Shown: positions 37,032-48,730 of the stretch, one piece after another
Numbering within the stretch: the stretch's first letter is position 1
How the letters are laid out: every line of letters starts with the position of its first letter
Assembly (NCBI GenBank): GCA_038049695.1
Contig: CP142453.1
Location: 126,331,001-126,395,000, forward strand
Source: Cinnamomum chago
Lineage: Eukaryota; Streptophyta; Magnoliopsida; Laurales; Lauraceae
Direction: 5' to 3'
Length of the DNA stretch: 64,000 nt
Translations under genes and position numbers: made by a program
Notes under the pieces: generated by a model
What the model was told of the DNA's origin: nothing
The model's input: the letters and a program-made list of their open reading frames with translations, nothing else
The model's database searches: none

Positions 37032-38429
37032 CAAGGATGAAAATAGCGGCCGCTATGCAATGCATTTAGCGACGTTCACATCTATAGGGCCGCTATGCCT
37101 GCTATGGAGTGAGACAGATTTGTATTTTCCATAAAAATTTAAAATGTATAATAAGACTTATTTCTTTTCTTGTTCTCTCCAAATAACATTTTTACTCAAC
37201 TCTTCTACCATTTTATGTTTAAAAAAGCACCAAAAAGCACATGATCTCGCCAAATTACAATCAATACTCTTTTCTAGGTACATCGTATTAGACACCCCTT
37301 TTGGTAGACCCCCGAAGCACTCCTCCATTTGGTCCACCCGGCCTGAATCCTGTGACTTACATCAGTATCAATCTCTCCATCCTGTTGCACCATAGATCCA
37401 AGGTACCTAAAGTTTTCTTTCTCTACAATCTTTTGTGTGTCCAAACTTACTTCTAAGTTACCAGGTGTCCTACTTTGACTAAACTTGCATCCCATATATT
37501 CCGTCTTGCATCGACTTAGCCTAAGCCCTTTTGTCTTTAACGTCTTCCTCCACAATTCTAGCTTAGCATTCACTCATTCTCTCGTCTCATCCACTAAAAC
37601 AATGTCATCTGCAAATAGCATACAGCACGGCACCTCATCCTGAATATGTCTTGTAATCTCATCCATAACTAGGGCAAACAAGTACGGGCTTAACGCTGAG
37701 CCTTGGTGTAGACCAATCGTGATAGGAAATTCTTTAGTCTTTCCGCCAGTCGTTCTTATAGATGTCACGGCTCTATTATACATATCCTTTATCGCCTCAA
37801 TATATGCGACACAGACTCTTTTCTTTTCTAGTACTCTCCATAGAATCTCCCTAGGAACTCGGTCATAGGCCTTCTCTAAGTCAATGAACACCATATGTAA
37901 ATCTCTCTGACCTTCTCTATACCGTTCCATTAACCTTCTCAGGAGAAAGATAGCCTCCATGGTTGATCTCCCAGGCATGAAACCAAATTGATTCTCTGAA
38001 ATGTTTGTTGTTCTTCTTAATCTTCTCTCAATAACTCTCTCCCATAGTTTCATTGTATGGCTCATCAATTTAATCCCTCGGTAGTTCGCACAGTTCTTAA
38101 TATCTCATTTGTTCTTGTATATGGGTATAAGAATACTTTTCCTCCATGCATCAGGCATCTTCTTGCTCTTTAGCACTACATTAAAAAGCTTTGTTAACCA
38201 ACTTATGCCATCCTCCCCCAAGCACCTCCAAACCTCAATAGGGATATCATCTGGTCCAACCACTTTCCCATTCTTCATCCTTTTCAATACTTCTTTAACT
38301 TCTTCCCTACTGATTCTCCTATAAAACAAATTTTTTTGACGATTTTTTCAAATCACACCGCTACGCCGCTACGTAGCACTTTCAACGTAGCGCTTTGGTA
38401 GCTGGCCGCTACCACTATTTTCATCATTG
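37032..38429. mobile_element. hAT-like MITE (unit B copy) interrupted by an RTE fragment
   Basis: Starts CAAGGATGAAAATAGCGGCC. The right end complements to CAATGATGAAAATAG. Perfect 8-bp duplications TCGAGGAC lie at 37024-37031 and 38430-38437. About 290 bp of the unit A version (9850-10140) is replaced by the RTE piece. Confidence 0.75.
37308..38328 (-). mobile_element. RTE-type LINE, internal reverse transcriptase fragment
   Basis: One frame runs from 38329 down to about 37310 with only two stops (near 38105 and 37574). It encodes the RTE reverse transcriptase core: [52 protein letters not shown] (motif A), [13 protein letters not shown], and [12 protein letters not shown] (catalytic FADD), then the thumb with FRYLGSMVQ and IQAGWTKWRSASGV. 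Both LINE ends are missing, so it did not arrive by a simple target-primed insertion with a 3' tail, or it has been trimmed since. It is absent from unit A. Confidence 0.9.
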
Positions 38430-38978
38430 TCGAGGACAGCTTGCATCTCCACGTCGATCGGCTACTAGAACCATGTCATGGCTTTAAATGAAGGGTACTT
38501 CAGATATCTTAAAAAAATTGAGGGAGAAGGTTATAAAAAAAAATCATGACATGGCTGGATGTCATTAATTGAAAACTTACTGGAAACCTTAGGGACTAAT
38601 TTGAAAAGTTCTAAAACTTTTGTCCTTTTTTGAAATAAGGAAAACACTTAATGTCTTATTTGAAAATTTTCCTATATATAATAAATACCTACTGTTTAAC
38701 TCCAACAATTTGGTGGAAATAACAGACATGATTTAGTGAATATAGAGTTCTAAAATTAATAATTCCAGTTGGGAATGAATCCTTCAAGGCCTTTTTTTTT
38801 TTTTGAAAGCTAAATCAGTTTCGATATGGTGATGAGGAATAACACATGTATCCAGGGATGAAAAACATTGAACCAGACTCGTCAGAGCATCACATGCCAT
38901 AAAATGTGATTGATAGATGGGTGCCATATACCTGTAATTGAATTAACCCCTTTCCATGTTTTGGGCACAATGTCACAT

Positions 38979-38986
<8 letters not shown>

Positions 38987-39048
<62 letters not shown>
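38987..39048. repeat. (GA)n microsatellite, expanded in unit B
   Basis: About 30 GA units preceded by a short CA run. The unit A site (10780-10794) has only about 7 units. Confidence 0.95.
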
Positions 39049-39053
<5 letters not shown>

Positions 39054-41638
39054 TTATTCTCAAAGAAGACTACAGCCATAAAGAAAAACATAATGAGACG
39101 AGAGCGGAGAAAAAGGGACAAGAGGGGAAATAACCCACAAACAGAGGACGACGACTGGGCAGAGGAAGGGGTCGGAGATTGTGCTGGGACGGATGAGGGG
39201 GAAGGTAAAGAAAAGCATGGCAGTGGTTAAGGCAGTCAGAGGATCCGTACCAGGACTTGTGTGGAGGTGATAAAGGAGAAGGAGATGTGCATGAGGATGA
39301 GCTGGAAAAAACTGGAAAAGAAACAGGGAGAAATTGAGGAAATCACGGAAAATGAAGGAAAAAGAGGGGATTAAACCTTTTTGTCACAGTTCAAGCACGA
39401 CTTGGGCGAGATGCACGTGTCGCGGCTCGGACTTGGAGTCAGCCGAGTTGACTCAAACTTGGCCAATTTTTTCATCTGTGTGTGTGTGTGTGTTGTGCGT
39501 GCGTGTGTTTAAACCAGATGAAACTTCGCATTCAAAACAAAGTTTCCAGCACATAGAAATGCATGTGTGTTTAAAACAGATGAAACTTCGCATTCAAAAC
39601 AAAGTTTCCATCAGGATTAAAAACTTGATATAAAGTATCAGATGCAGCCTTCATGCCATAAAGCAGACATCAAGAATATTGAATGAAATTATATAAGAGA
39701 GATGTTTAGGGACGCGCTCATAAAATGGGTCATTTAAAATATTGGGGCAACTCATTTTTAATTAGAGTTGAAGGCAGCGCTGAGTAAACAGAGGTTAGTG
39801 ATGCAAATGGGCTTTTGTTATGTCAATACAAGCCTATGGAAGCGATTTGTGCGAGTCATCTGAATGGCAATAGATTTGGAGATAACTCAGCCAGTAGTGT
39901 CATATGAGTCCAAGGATCAGTAGAGATCATGAACATTGATTATTGGAAACCAACGATGTTATTTTGATGATGAATTGTTATTCCATCACAATCTATAGAA
40001 TTTTAGGAAATTTGAGGGTTTATAATATGCTGAGCAGGAGCTTCTTGTCCCTTACTTTTATGGTAATTGAGGTGGATTCTTGTAAAGAGCCCAACATGAA
40101 CAAAGTAATGGCTAGATGGTGCTATGCATATCCTCAGGCTAATAATCATATGGTTTCCCATCTTCTTCTATAATAAATTGTCTAACAATGAGACAATTAA
40201 ATTAAAATTAGCCATGTCTCGTTAATTCTGATCAAGTACATATACACACAGATAAATATATTTTTAGAGTAGCTGGACCTCTTTTAAGTTAAAAGTGGTC
40301 TGGCATCTAGGCCCAGTAACAACACCCTCGGCATCTAGCATAAGTTGGCACTTGCCCCACATTGACATTCATCTAACAATTACTCCATGCTGGATTGGGT
40401 CACAGAAAATGCACTTTATCTAAGGGTGTAAAATTGTACAACTTAGAGGTCATTAATCAAGGGTTTGGGTGATTACATAGTCCGCATTTTGTTTGTCACC
40501 CATCACCCCTAGCCAATACATAGACCTTGTGATGCTCATCTGGTTGTCATACAATATAGTGGACCCCACAGGCTGCACCCCATATGGTTTAGCTTAAAAA
40601 AGGACCAGCCTCATTATATATATAATATTACTCATTAAAATGTGAAATATTTCATTAGTTTTTTTAGTACATGATAGAAAGCTAGCCAATAATGCCATTT
40701 CCAAATTCAGCATGCAATTTTTGAAGGAGAAAAGAATTGAATTTAAGAGTAGATATAAAATAACCACGGTACCTGCTATTGCTTCTACCTCATCAGCTTT
40801 AACAATATGTACTCCACCCTTAAGACCACTTTGGAAAGTTCCTAAGCCCCGTCCACCAGCAAGAATTTAGCTCTTAACCACCAACTGCATCAGAAACATA
40901 GGAAAAAGATATTCTAAACATTTCCATGCTACATCCAACTATGGGTTCTAGCTAAGTTGCCTCAGAAAGTATGCTAGTAAGAACAGTTCACCAACACCGC
41001 AGACCATAATTACTTGATAATCACAAACTATGAGCAGTTAATTGGAAATAGCCTATAATGCATACTAAAGGTGTGTCAATGTGTTTTCTTTGCCATATAC
41101 ATGAAAACACCACAGGCATAAATAATTGAAAATCACCTACGATGCCTACTGAATACCGTAGAATCATCATGTTGATCCATTGAGCGACAAGAATGGGATG
41201 GTCCTTCTGCATGTATACTTACATGAGGAGCTTACTAGAGCCTTTGAAGTATTCATTTTACTAACATGAATCCCATTGTGAGTTATTTTAGTAAGCCTAG
41301 GAAGGTCATCAACCACAAGTTTGAAATGAGTAAGATGGATAAGGCGTAATTAGTTGTGGCACGTCTTGAACTTAGATAGGACTCAGAGTCTTATTTGAAA
41401 ATATTAAGACCCCATATATGAAGATTTTAGAGTTTCTTATCGTTTGGAACTGACAATTGAATGAATAATGGGTTTGCATCGAAACTTATTCCCACATGGG
41501 TTTGTTGACTTTTACCTGTTTGTTCTCTGTGAGCCTAAAGCTTTATCACATGTTATCCTATGTGATCTAGCCACTTCAAGCCAGATCTTGCACCCTTTTC
41601 TCCCCTGATTAAGCTTTCTACTTGATATTTAGGGCTAG

Positions 41639-42657
41639 TGATGCAGGCCCTAGAGTTAAGGCTTGCGGTGGAAGTGTTAAAAGCACAATGGGCGCCGAAG
41701 CACGTGTCCGAAGACACAATCAATTTCCGCAAAAATAATAAATGAGGACGCACCTCAATGGGAAAACCCAATTTCATTAATCATCTCTCTGAGAAATAAT
41801 TCTCTATAATGCCATATAAATAGAAAAACACAACTTAAGCTCTAAGAAACCTAATTAAAATAGGAAACCAAATCCTAAATAACAATCTTTAAATAAAATC
41901 AGAAACTAATGACCTATAATTAGTTAATAAAATAACCTAAATCTAAGTGGGCCCAACACATGTGGCCATGAGGTCTACACTGCATCATTCTCCCCCACTT
42001 GAAAAAGAACTCGACCTCGAGTTCGGAAAATGTCCACTTGGATCAAAGATCAATATGACGAACTTCTGATTCATCGATTGATCTACAACTTCTGTGTAGA
42101 GCTCCGTGTATAACCGCTTTTGATGGGTGAAATTTGTGTTGATATGCAATTGAACCGTTGGATGATTTACTTGTAGAATCTACACCATCAAATCACAATA
42201 TCTGACAAGTCGTTCTTGATCTCCCGATTGCCATTGGTGATCCCTAAAGACAAAATCAATTTGAGAGCTTATGTGGGGTTTATCAACAACTTGCTCTTCA
42301 TCACTTGGCGTTTGCACTTGGGGATTATTTGTACTCATAAGAGAAATTTCAAGGCCAACTGTAAATGTGGAATCTTCTGTGTCTAACTCTAGTTGATCGG
42401 TCTGCATATTAGCTAGTACTTGTTCCTTAACACAGTTTGTTATGTGTGGTGATTTTTCTTCTTGAAAAGTAACTTCCAATAAACTAGACCGTTTAAGCAT
42501 CCGCTCCACACGAATTGCTTCCCAAAATGCCTCGTGGATGGTCTTGCAATAACATTCTTTAAATAAAATCAGAAACTAATGACCTCTAATTAGTTAATAA
42601 AATAACCTAAATCGAGGTGGGCCCAACACATGTGGCCATGAGATCTACGCTGCATCA
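41639..42657 (-). mobile_element. Short LTR retroelement fossil, unit B copy
   Basis: Same insertion as 13367-14386. LTR at 41639 to about 41987 starts TGATGCAGGC and ends CTGCATCA, with the purine tract next to it, a coding tail, and a partial second LTR to 42657. Target duplication GCTAG at 41634-41638 (ATTAG at right). Broken, with several breaks. Shared with unit A and therefore older than the duplication. Confidence 0.65.
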
Positions 42658-42703
42658 ATTAGTGTTAGATATATATGCTTGATGAATTCTTTGAAGTGTT
42701 GCT

Positions 42704-43060
42704 AGTAGAAAATCAGCATTAGCATTATAAAAAATTAGCATTCTTGTAGCATTTTTTCCCAAAATGCTAATGCTGATTTTAGGAGCATTTTGCTGGCATT
42801 TTAAATTTTTTACCCCCCATCTGACCAACTTAACCTTGTATTATTTTGAAAACCCCATAATGCCCCCGTCTAATGCTAATGCTGTTTGGTTGTCTTATGT
42901 CCTTTTATGTAATTTGACACAATATAAATGCTACCAGCTAATGTCCAACCAAACAGCATTAGCATTTTAAATCAGCATTTCAATCAGCATTAGCATTAGC
43001 ATTTGAAAATCAGCATTATTGCTGATTTCCAAAATGCTACTACCAAACGGACCCAAAGTG
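42704..43060. mobile_element. MITE built of AGCATT/AATGCT words
   Basis: About 350 bp dense in AGCATT, GCTGATTT and their complements. The right end complements to GTTTGGTAGTAGCATTTTGG and the left end starts near GTAGAAAATCAGCATTAGC, so the ends are partly inverted. It has no coding capacity. The GGGTCCGTTTGGT-like right terminus is common in plant hAT and PIF MITEs; the superfamily is not settled. Unit B only. Confidence 0.55.
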
Positions 43061-43834
43061 TCTCTTTGTTTGCATATAATTGAATAAACATGTAGATAAA
43101 AAAACCTCTATGTTTGTTATATAGTATAAATATAAAAACTAGAGGATTTTATAAGAATAAAAGAAAAAACCACTTTAGATGCAACCTATACCAAAACTGT
43201 CATTTTAGTTTCCTTGTTACCAAAGTGGTTTTCTTGCCCCCAAAAATCTTTTCTTTTTTATTGACCCTCCCCCTCTCCCATGATCTATGGGCCCCCTCCC
43301 CTGTCATCTTCCTCCTCCTCTCTTATCCAAAGCCAATCAAACGGGGAAGACCCAAATGCTCACTTCCACACCAAACAATCAGATCAATAGACTAAATTTC
43401 ATATATGGGGTGGTCCTACCAGAATCTTTTTATCCTGCCTCTCCATGATTTATGGGCCCCAAGTGGGCCCTACTAGTTGTCTCTTACAGTGTCTCGCACG
43501 GGAATATCTATGGGCCGAGCCAAACTTTTTCTTCCCCAGCCCAACACTAAAAGGTCGGTCTTAAAAGATCAACCCCTACCCTAGCCTCCGACTTTCGGAT
43601 ATGAAAAAAGGCCCTTATTTTCGTGGACTTCGGCGGGCCAGTGGTTCGAACTCACAACTCTATTAAAAGACAGGCCACTAACGAGAGGGTCAGATTGACA
43701 GGCCTAGTAATAAGATGGGCCTCACTTAAGCAAGCTTGATAATATGAATTATGAACAGAAGGCATTCACCCCAGGTATATAATTACTGTGGTTGGGGTTT
43801 CCAGAGAATTATTGTGGTTATTAGATTGTAGAGA
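43061..43834. other. Unit B-specific spacer, no gene recognised
   Basis: Mixed sequence with pyrimidine-rich patches (43215-43330) and a GC-richer part at 43540-43720 containing GTGGTTCGAACTCAC, a B-box-like word. No tRNA fold or paired A box was convincing. Confidence 0.35.
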
Positions 43835-44562
43835 AAACTACAAAAAAATGACAATAGATGGCAACTAACCAAAAAACATGCCACTAATCAATACTGCATG
43901 GAAGTGGTTCCCTGTGACCACTTCCGGTTTTTTTTTATTTATTATTATTATTATTATTATTAATATTAAAGACTTAAACGTGTGACGACGTCGTTGCTTA
44001 ATATAGAGAGTTAGTGATGATGTCGTCGCTAATTCGTCAAATCTGCATCTTCTCCGACCTTCATCGTCTACGATTGCTAGTTTTCTGTATCAAAATGAAC
44101 TAGAACAGAACTCTCCCCCAACATTGAATCCTTGTGGAGGTTGTTGATATCTATTAACGAAGTAGGCATAGCACAGTTTGACCTTATTTCATGCGTTATC
44201 TACCATAGAGCCCGAGTTTCATGTTTACTTTTGGAGAAAAGTTCAATAGGGTTTTAATATATAGTCATTTCATTATCTTTGTTGTATGATTATTATTTTT
44301 TGACTAAATCATAAAGGTAAAGACCTTTTGAGGAAGGAGGAAAGGAAACAGCTAGAGAAAGGGGAAAAACGATGGAAAAAAGAAGGGAAAAAATGGAGAA
44401 ATGAGGTTTCAAATGATTTGTATGAAATATTAAGCGATGACGTCGTCACATGTTTAGATTTTTAATAAAAAAACAGAAGTGGTCACCGGAAATGACTGTC
44501 CTGCGATATTGATTGGTGGCATGTTTTTCGATAAGCAGCCATGTATTTTTTTTTTTTTTTAC
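43835..44562. mobile_element. Non-autonomous MULE-like element with TGACG dyads
   Basis: Long inverted ends: the left contains AAAAAACATGCCACTAATCA and GTGACCACTTCCGG; the complement of the right contains AAAAACATGCCACCAATCA and GGTGACCACTTCTG. Just inside each end is a TGACG dyad (TGACGACGTCGT at 43983-43994, TGACGTCGTCA at 44438-44448). No transposase. Target duplications are unclear, so the ends are approximate. The plan is like that of the large MULE in unit A. Confidence 0.6.
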
Positions 44563-45374
44563 AATGTGCGTCTAGGCATGTGCATGAAAGGGGTGTCTTT
44601 AAGGATGGAGCCATACTCTGTCCGATCCTAAATATCGTCAATTGTTCCTGACAACCCCACCAAAGACTAGATGTTTTGGTTTTTTTTTTTTTTGGTAAAC
44701 ACCAAAGATTAGATTAGAGTCATCTTATCTAACGGAAAAGAGCCCTCCCCCTCGACAATCTCTCCTTGTTGTCCTTTTTTAACCTTAAATCAGGTGTTGT
44801 CGTGTTTGCAAATCGCCACATCAGAGCAGAATGGGTCGACCTCCTCACAGCGGAGGCCCTGCCAGTGAGGTAACAACAATAAGAAGAAGAAATCACAATC
44901 ACCCCAATCTCTGTTTTTCCCCTCTCCTTTTTTTTTTTTTTTCTGGGTTTTTTTTTATTATAAAAAAGCCCCTTCTCCTTTTTGTTGATGATCAACTCCT
45001 GTAGCTTCTCATATGCTCTTTGGATTGGTTTCTAGGAATACTGGCATTCATCAGTTGAGGATATATGGAAATTATTTTTTAAGGATGTTCTTTTTTTTTT
45101 TTTTTTCAATTTAAATGTTGGGTTTCTCAGTTGTTCTTTTGATTCATGGATTTTGCTCACATTAGAACTGTTGTTGGATTACCTGCATGCAGAAAGTTCT
45201 ATGCATGGATTATAGATGCCTTGAAAATCAAAGGGATTGGATGATTATTGATTTGGGTTTTGAGGCCCCAAAAAACAATGGAGAAATAATGAAAAAAATG
45301 GGTGTATTAACTTTTAATTCAGCTGTGAATAGCAGTCAGATGAACACCGAATTGGGGTCTCGGTCAGTGCTGAT
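44563..45374. other. Spacer with poly(T) tracts; left member of a diverged direct repeat
   Basis: Holds poly(T) tracts at 44547-44560, 44681-44692, 44929-44942 and 45091-45106, and an open frame at 45187-45366 (words WMIIDLGFEAPKNNGE) that I do not recognise. About 45215-45366 is repeated in diverged form at 46752-46910, on the other side of the hAT element. Confidence 0.35.
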
Positions 45375-46706
45375 CAAGGAAGAAAATATCGGCCGATACG
45401 AAGCGTATCGGCCGTATCGGCCTTGGCCGATACGGTACAAGAAGTTATCGGCCGCTACGGGTGTATCGCACCCGTAGCGGCCGATACGGGAGCGTATCGG
45501 CCGATACTTTAGTGTATCGGCCGATACGGGCCGATACGGTACACGTGGGGGGGGGGTATAAAACCCCCCCTTTTGGACTTTTTAGGGTTTTTTACCCTTG
45601 TCTTTGTTCTCTTCCCCTCTATAGTTTCCATTTTCACTTCTTTGTGGTCCCAAATGTCTCCTAAGTCAAGAGTATCGGCCGATACATGCCGCCACGTACG
45701 ACGTGTATAACCCCCCCTTTTGGACTTTTTAGGGTTTTTTACCCTTCTCTTTCATCTCTTTCCCTCTATGGTTGCTGTTTTCACCTCTTTGTGGTCCATC
45801 TTGCGTAAGTTCAAAAAAAAAAATCGAATCGGGCCTGCCGCCCCGAACCCCGCCTTTCGGACAGCCCTCCGGGGCTCGGCCTCTTTATCAGTACTTTTCA
45901 TATATTGAATGATCTATCATGAATGCATGCAACATATAATGTTTATGTTCATATTAAGCTAATTTTGATCACCAAAGTTTTATACTTAGGGTTAGGTCTC
46001 ACCACAGTGACCCTAACAAAGTAACAATTAAACACTGATATTTAGCTCTAATAGTACTATCATGATGTTTACATTACATATTGTTCAAATGTATGAATAT
46101 AAGTGTCTCCCAAATCCCTTTTGGTGGTGATCAAGGTATTCCTAATTTCCTATTTCTCTCACTAACTCTCTACTCCCTTTGTCATTTCTAAATTGGTGTT
46201 GAATGTTGATTGTTGATCACTTCATAGTTCATTCACTTGATTGAATTTGAACCTTGAATGCTGAAGTATTGATATTTGATTGTTCAATGTTCACTAATGA
46301 CCAAACTCTTAAGTCTTCTTAATTCTTATGCCTTTATTTTATGTTCTAATTTTTTTCTATTTAGCTTTCCATTACTTTTTAAGTTAACATGACTAAGAAA
46401 CATGAATACATGTGAAAAAACTAATCATTACTATTATTTTCTATTTATACAGCGACACAGGACATCATATATTGAGGGCACCGCTACGCCCCCTTTTCTT
46501 ACTTACTTTTGCAAAAGAACCACATTTTCTTTCATTTTACAATTTTCTGGATTTTCTGGAATTTTTTCAGATTTTTTTGGCGATTTTTTAAAATCGCACC
46601 GCTACGCCGATACGTATCCCCGATACGCTACGTATCGCCCGCTTCGTATCGGTTTGGCGGCGGGCCGCTACGCCCGCCGCTACCGATATCGATATTTTCA
46701 TCCTTG
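45375..46706. mobile_element. hAT-like element with arrayed GGCCGATACG words
   Basis: Perfect 8-bp target duplication GTGCTGAT at 45367-45374 and 46707-46714. Ends CAAGGAAGAAAATATCGG and (complement) CAAGGATGAAAATATCGA. The first 170 bp are an array of CGTATCGGCC/GGCCGATACG, more than ten partly overlapping palindromic copies; the right end has a shorter array. Inside are two direct copies of an about 90-bp GGTATAAAACCCCCC..GGACTTTTTAGGGTTTTTTACCC segment (from about 45552 and 45703). No transposase. Its right half (46330-46600) is homologous to the interior of 9554-10226, so it is the same family. Confidence 0.8.
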
Positions 46707-46714
46707 GTGCTGAT

Positions 46715-47307
46715 CCATTGGGTGGTGAGTGGTTGAGTGTGAGGGGTTTATGGATGCCCAGGAAACCAAAGCAATTGGATTATTTAGATATGGACTTTGA
46801 GGCCCCAAAGAACAATGATGTATTTTTTTAAAGGTGGTGTTTCGAGTCTAAATCCATCAGTGAGTAACAATAGGATGAATGCCAAATTGCATTGAGTGCC
46901 TATTTATTGAGGGAGGAGTGGTGAGTATGAGTGGATTACTTGATCATATTTGGGCCATGTTGGTTCCACAAGCTGTTTCTTATATAGCTTATATATGATG
47001 GTTCTCATATGAAAAATGGATACTTTTGGCTGCTTTAAGTAAATTGGTCGTGCATCGTTTCAATCCAAGATTATTAATGGCTGCTTGTTGATCTCCACTC
47101 TTAATCCTTCTCCCATTGCCCACTTTTGATAAAACCTTCTTTTTTTTTTAAAAGGATAACTGAATTCATTTCATATCACTATGGAACTTTACAGTATAAG
47201 AGTAGTATACTGATTACCAAAAAGCCCCAAAAAACCCAAGGGAAAAAATCCAAAATCGCCAAAAGGAAGAGGTTGTCCACCCCCAAAAAATCAGGGGTGA
47301 TATTAAT
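46715..47307. other. Spacer with LINE-tail-like segment
   Basis: Right member of the diverged direct repeat at 46752-46910. From about 47141 a poly(T) followed by AAAAGGATAACTGAATTCATTTC resembles a reversed LINE 3' tail. Unit A homology resumes at about 47308. Confidence 0.3.
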
Positions 47308-48068
47308 CTAAAAATGCAGGCATTCATTCTCTAACCCATCAATTCAAACTACAAACTGCATTTTCATCTTGCCGTCAGAACAGAACTGCATAAGCATCAT
47401 AAATCAAGAATACATAATTCACATATTAACTACTCACCTCCTTCTCATTAGGGAAAAACTCTTGGATTGCCTTTTTCACCTCTCCAACAGAAGAAACAGT
47501 AACACCTTTTGGAACATTAATGCCATGCTTGCCCATTAACTCAGCGCCCTGTTTGCAAGCCAAGATCGGATCAATTACTAACCCCAGGTTTTAACACACC
47601 AATTTCAAGCAACATTCAAAAACTCAAGCCAGAACAAAAAAAAACAAAACACAATCCATATGCATTCAGATCTTAAAAAAAAAAAAAAAATGTAAACAAC
47701 ACTATAAGTTGCATCAATTCATAGCGCAGTTAGATACCCATTGCAAAAAAGAAAAATCGGTTAGATAATTTCACCATCCAAACCATCCATATGAGAGTTT
47801 GAAAGGCATTTCGCCATCTCCTACTAAAGATAAAGATCACCAAATCATGGAAATGAAGAAGAAGTTTCTAGAATTTCCAACATTTCTCTCAAACTATCAG
47901 CACACAGAAGGCGATCCATTTGAAACAACCAAACCCACATTTAGATATGTGGAGATTCAATGAAAATGCATGCAATCATCGAACAAAAGAGACAAAAAAA
48001 CAATCAAATTCACAAGGTCAAACAAAACCTCTATATCATTTCTCACCTCAATCCAACATTTCTCTAAC

Positions 48069-48108
<40 letters not shown>

Positions 48109-48141
48109 AACCTGATATTCATGGATATTGAGACGGCGGAG

Positions 48142-48730
48142 CAGGGCCGGTTCTAAATTTTTGAGGGCAATGCCGAGAGTAAACGTTAGGACTCTTAAGG
48201 CATCATATATGATAAGATCATTGGTTGGGCCACTATGTGAAAAATTAGCAATGAGTTGATGATGTCCAAATATAATTATTTGAAAAAAAAAGAGAAGAAA
48301 GTAAACTTAGACCAGAATTTAAGCATTATATACATGGGGAATAAAAACTCATTGGTGGGCCCCACTAACAGATGAGAAGAACGGGTGAAGGGCTGAAGGC
48401 TTGATGATCTATTTGTAAAAAAAAAAGCCCAAAATCATCACAACGCTAGATTAGATTCTCCCAGAATTTCAGCCATTAAATATAAAATATCATTAGTGGG
48501 TCCCACTGATGGATGCTCAAATCAGTGATGCAATAAGCACTCTCAGATGATTTGATTATGAGTCTATTGATGCCCAGGACGATGGAATCCATTGGATGGG
48601 CCCTGCACCCACCAAATGATTGAAAAGAAAATAAAAGGTAGAAGCCAGAAGGAGATGGATTTTGAGCCCCCCTGAAAAATGGGCCCTGGACAAGGGCATT
48701 TACCGCCTGTGTGGAGGGCCGGTCCTCTTG
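48142..48730. mobile_element. Non-autonomous hAT-like insertion in ligase exon 1 (unit B)
   Basis: 589 bp absent from unit A. The left end CAGGGCCGGTTCTAAATTT and the complement of the right end CAAGAGGACCGGCCCTCC are imperfect inverted repeats of the CAGGGCCGGCCCT type found on plant hAT elements. No clear 8-bp duplication remains because exon sequence next to it was lost. Confidence 0.6.

Larger units (their letters stand above)
36771..38672. mobile_element. MULE-like MITE with long arms (unit B copy)
   Basis: Same element as 9292-10469 in unit A. The 9-bp target duplications are identical (TATATATAA at 36762-36770 and 38673-38681). It contains the hAT-like MITE (37032-38429), which itself contains an RTE LINE fragment. 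Confidence 0.75.

Noticed and set aside
43630-43700. tRNA gene or SINE (GGTTCGAACTC)
   Set aside because: The B-box-like word is good, but no acceptor stem or A box was found around it on either strand.
45380-45560. CpG-island promoter of a host gene
   Set aside because: The GC-rich block is the end of a hAT-like element with a perfect 8-bp target duplication, and similar blocks occur in its relatives.
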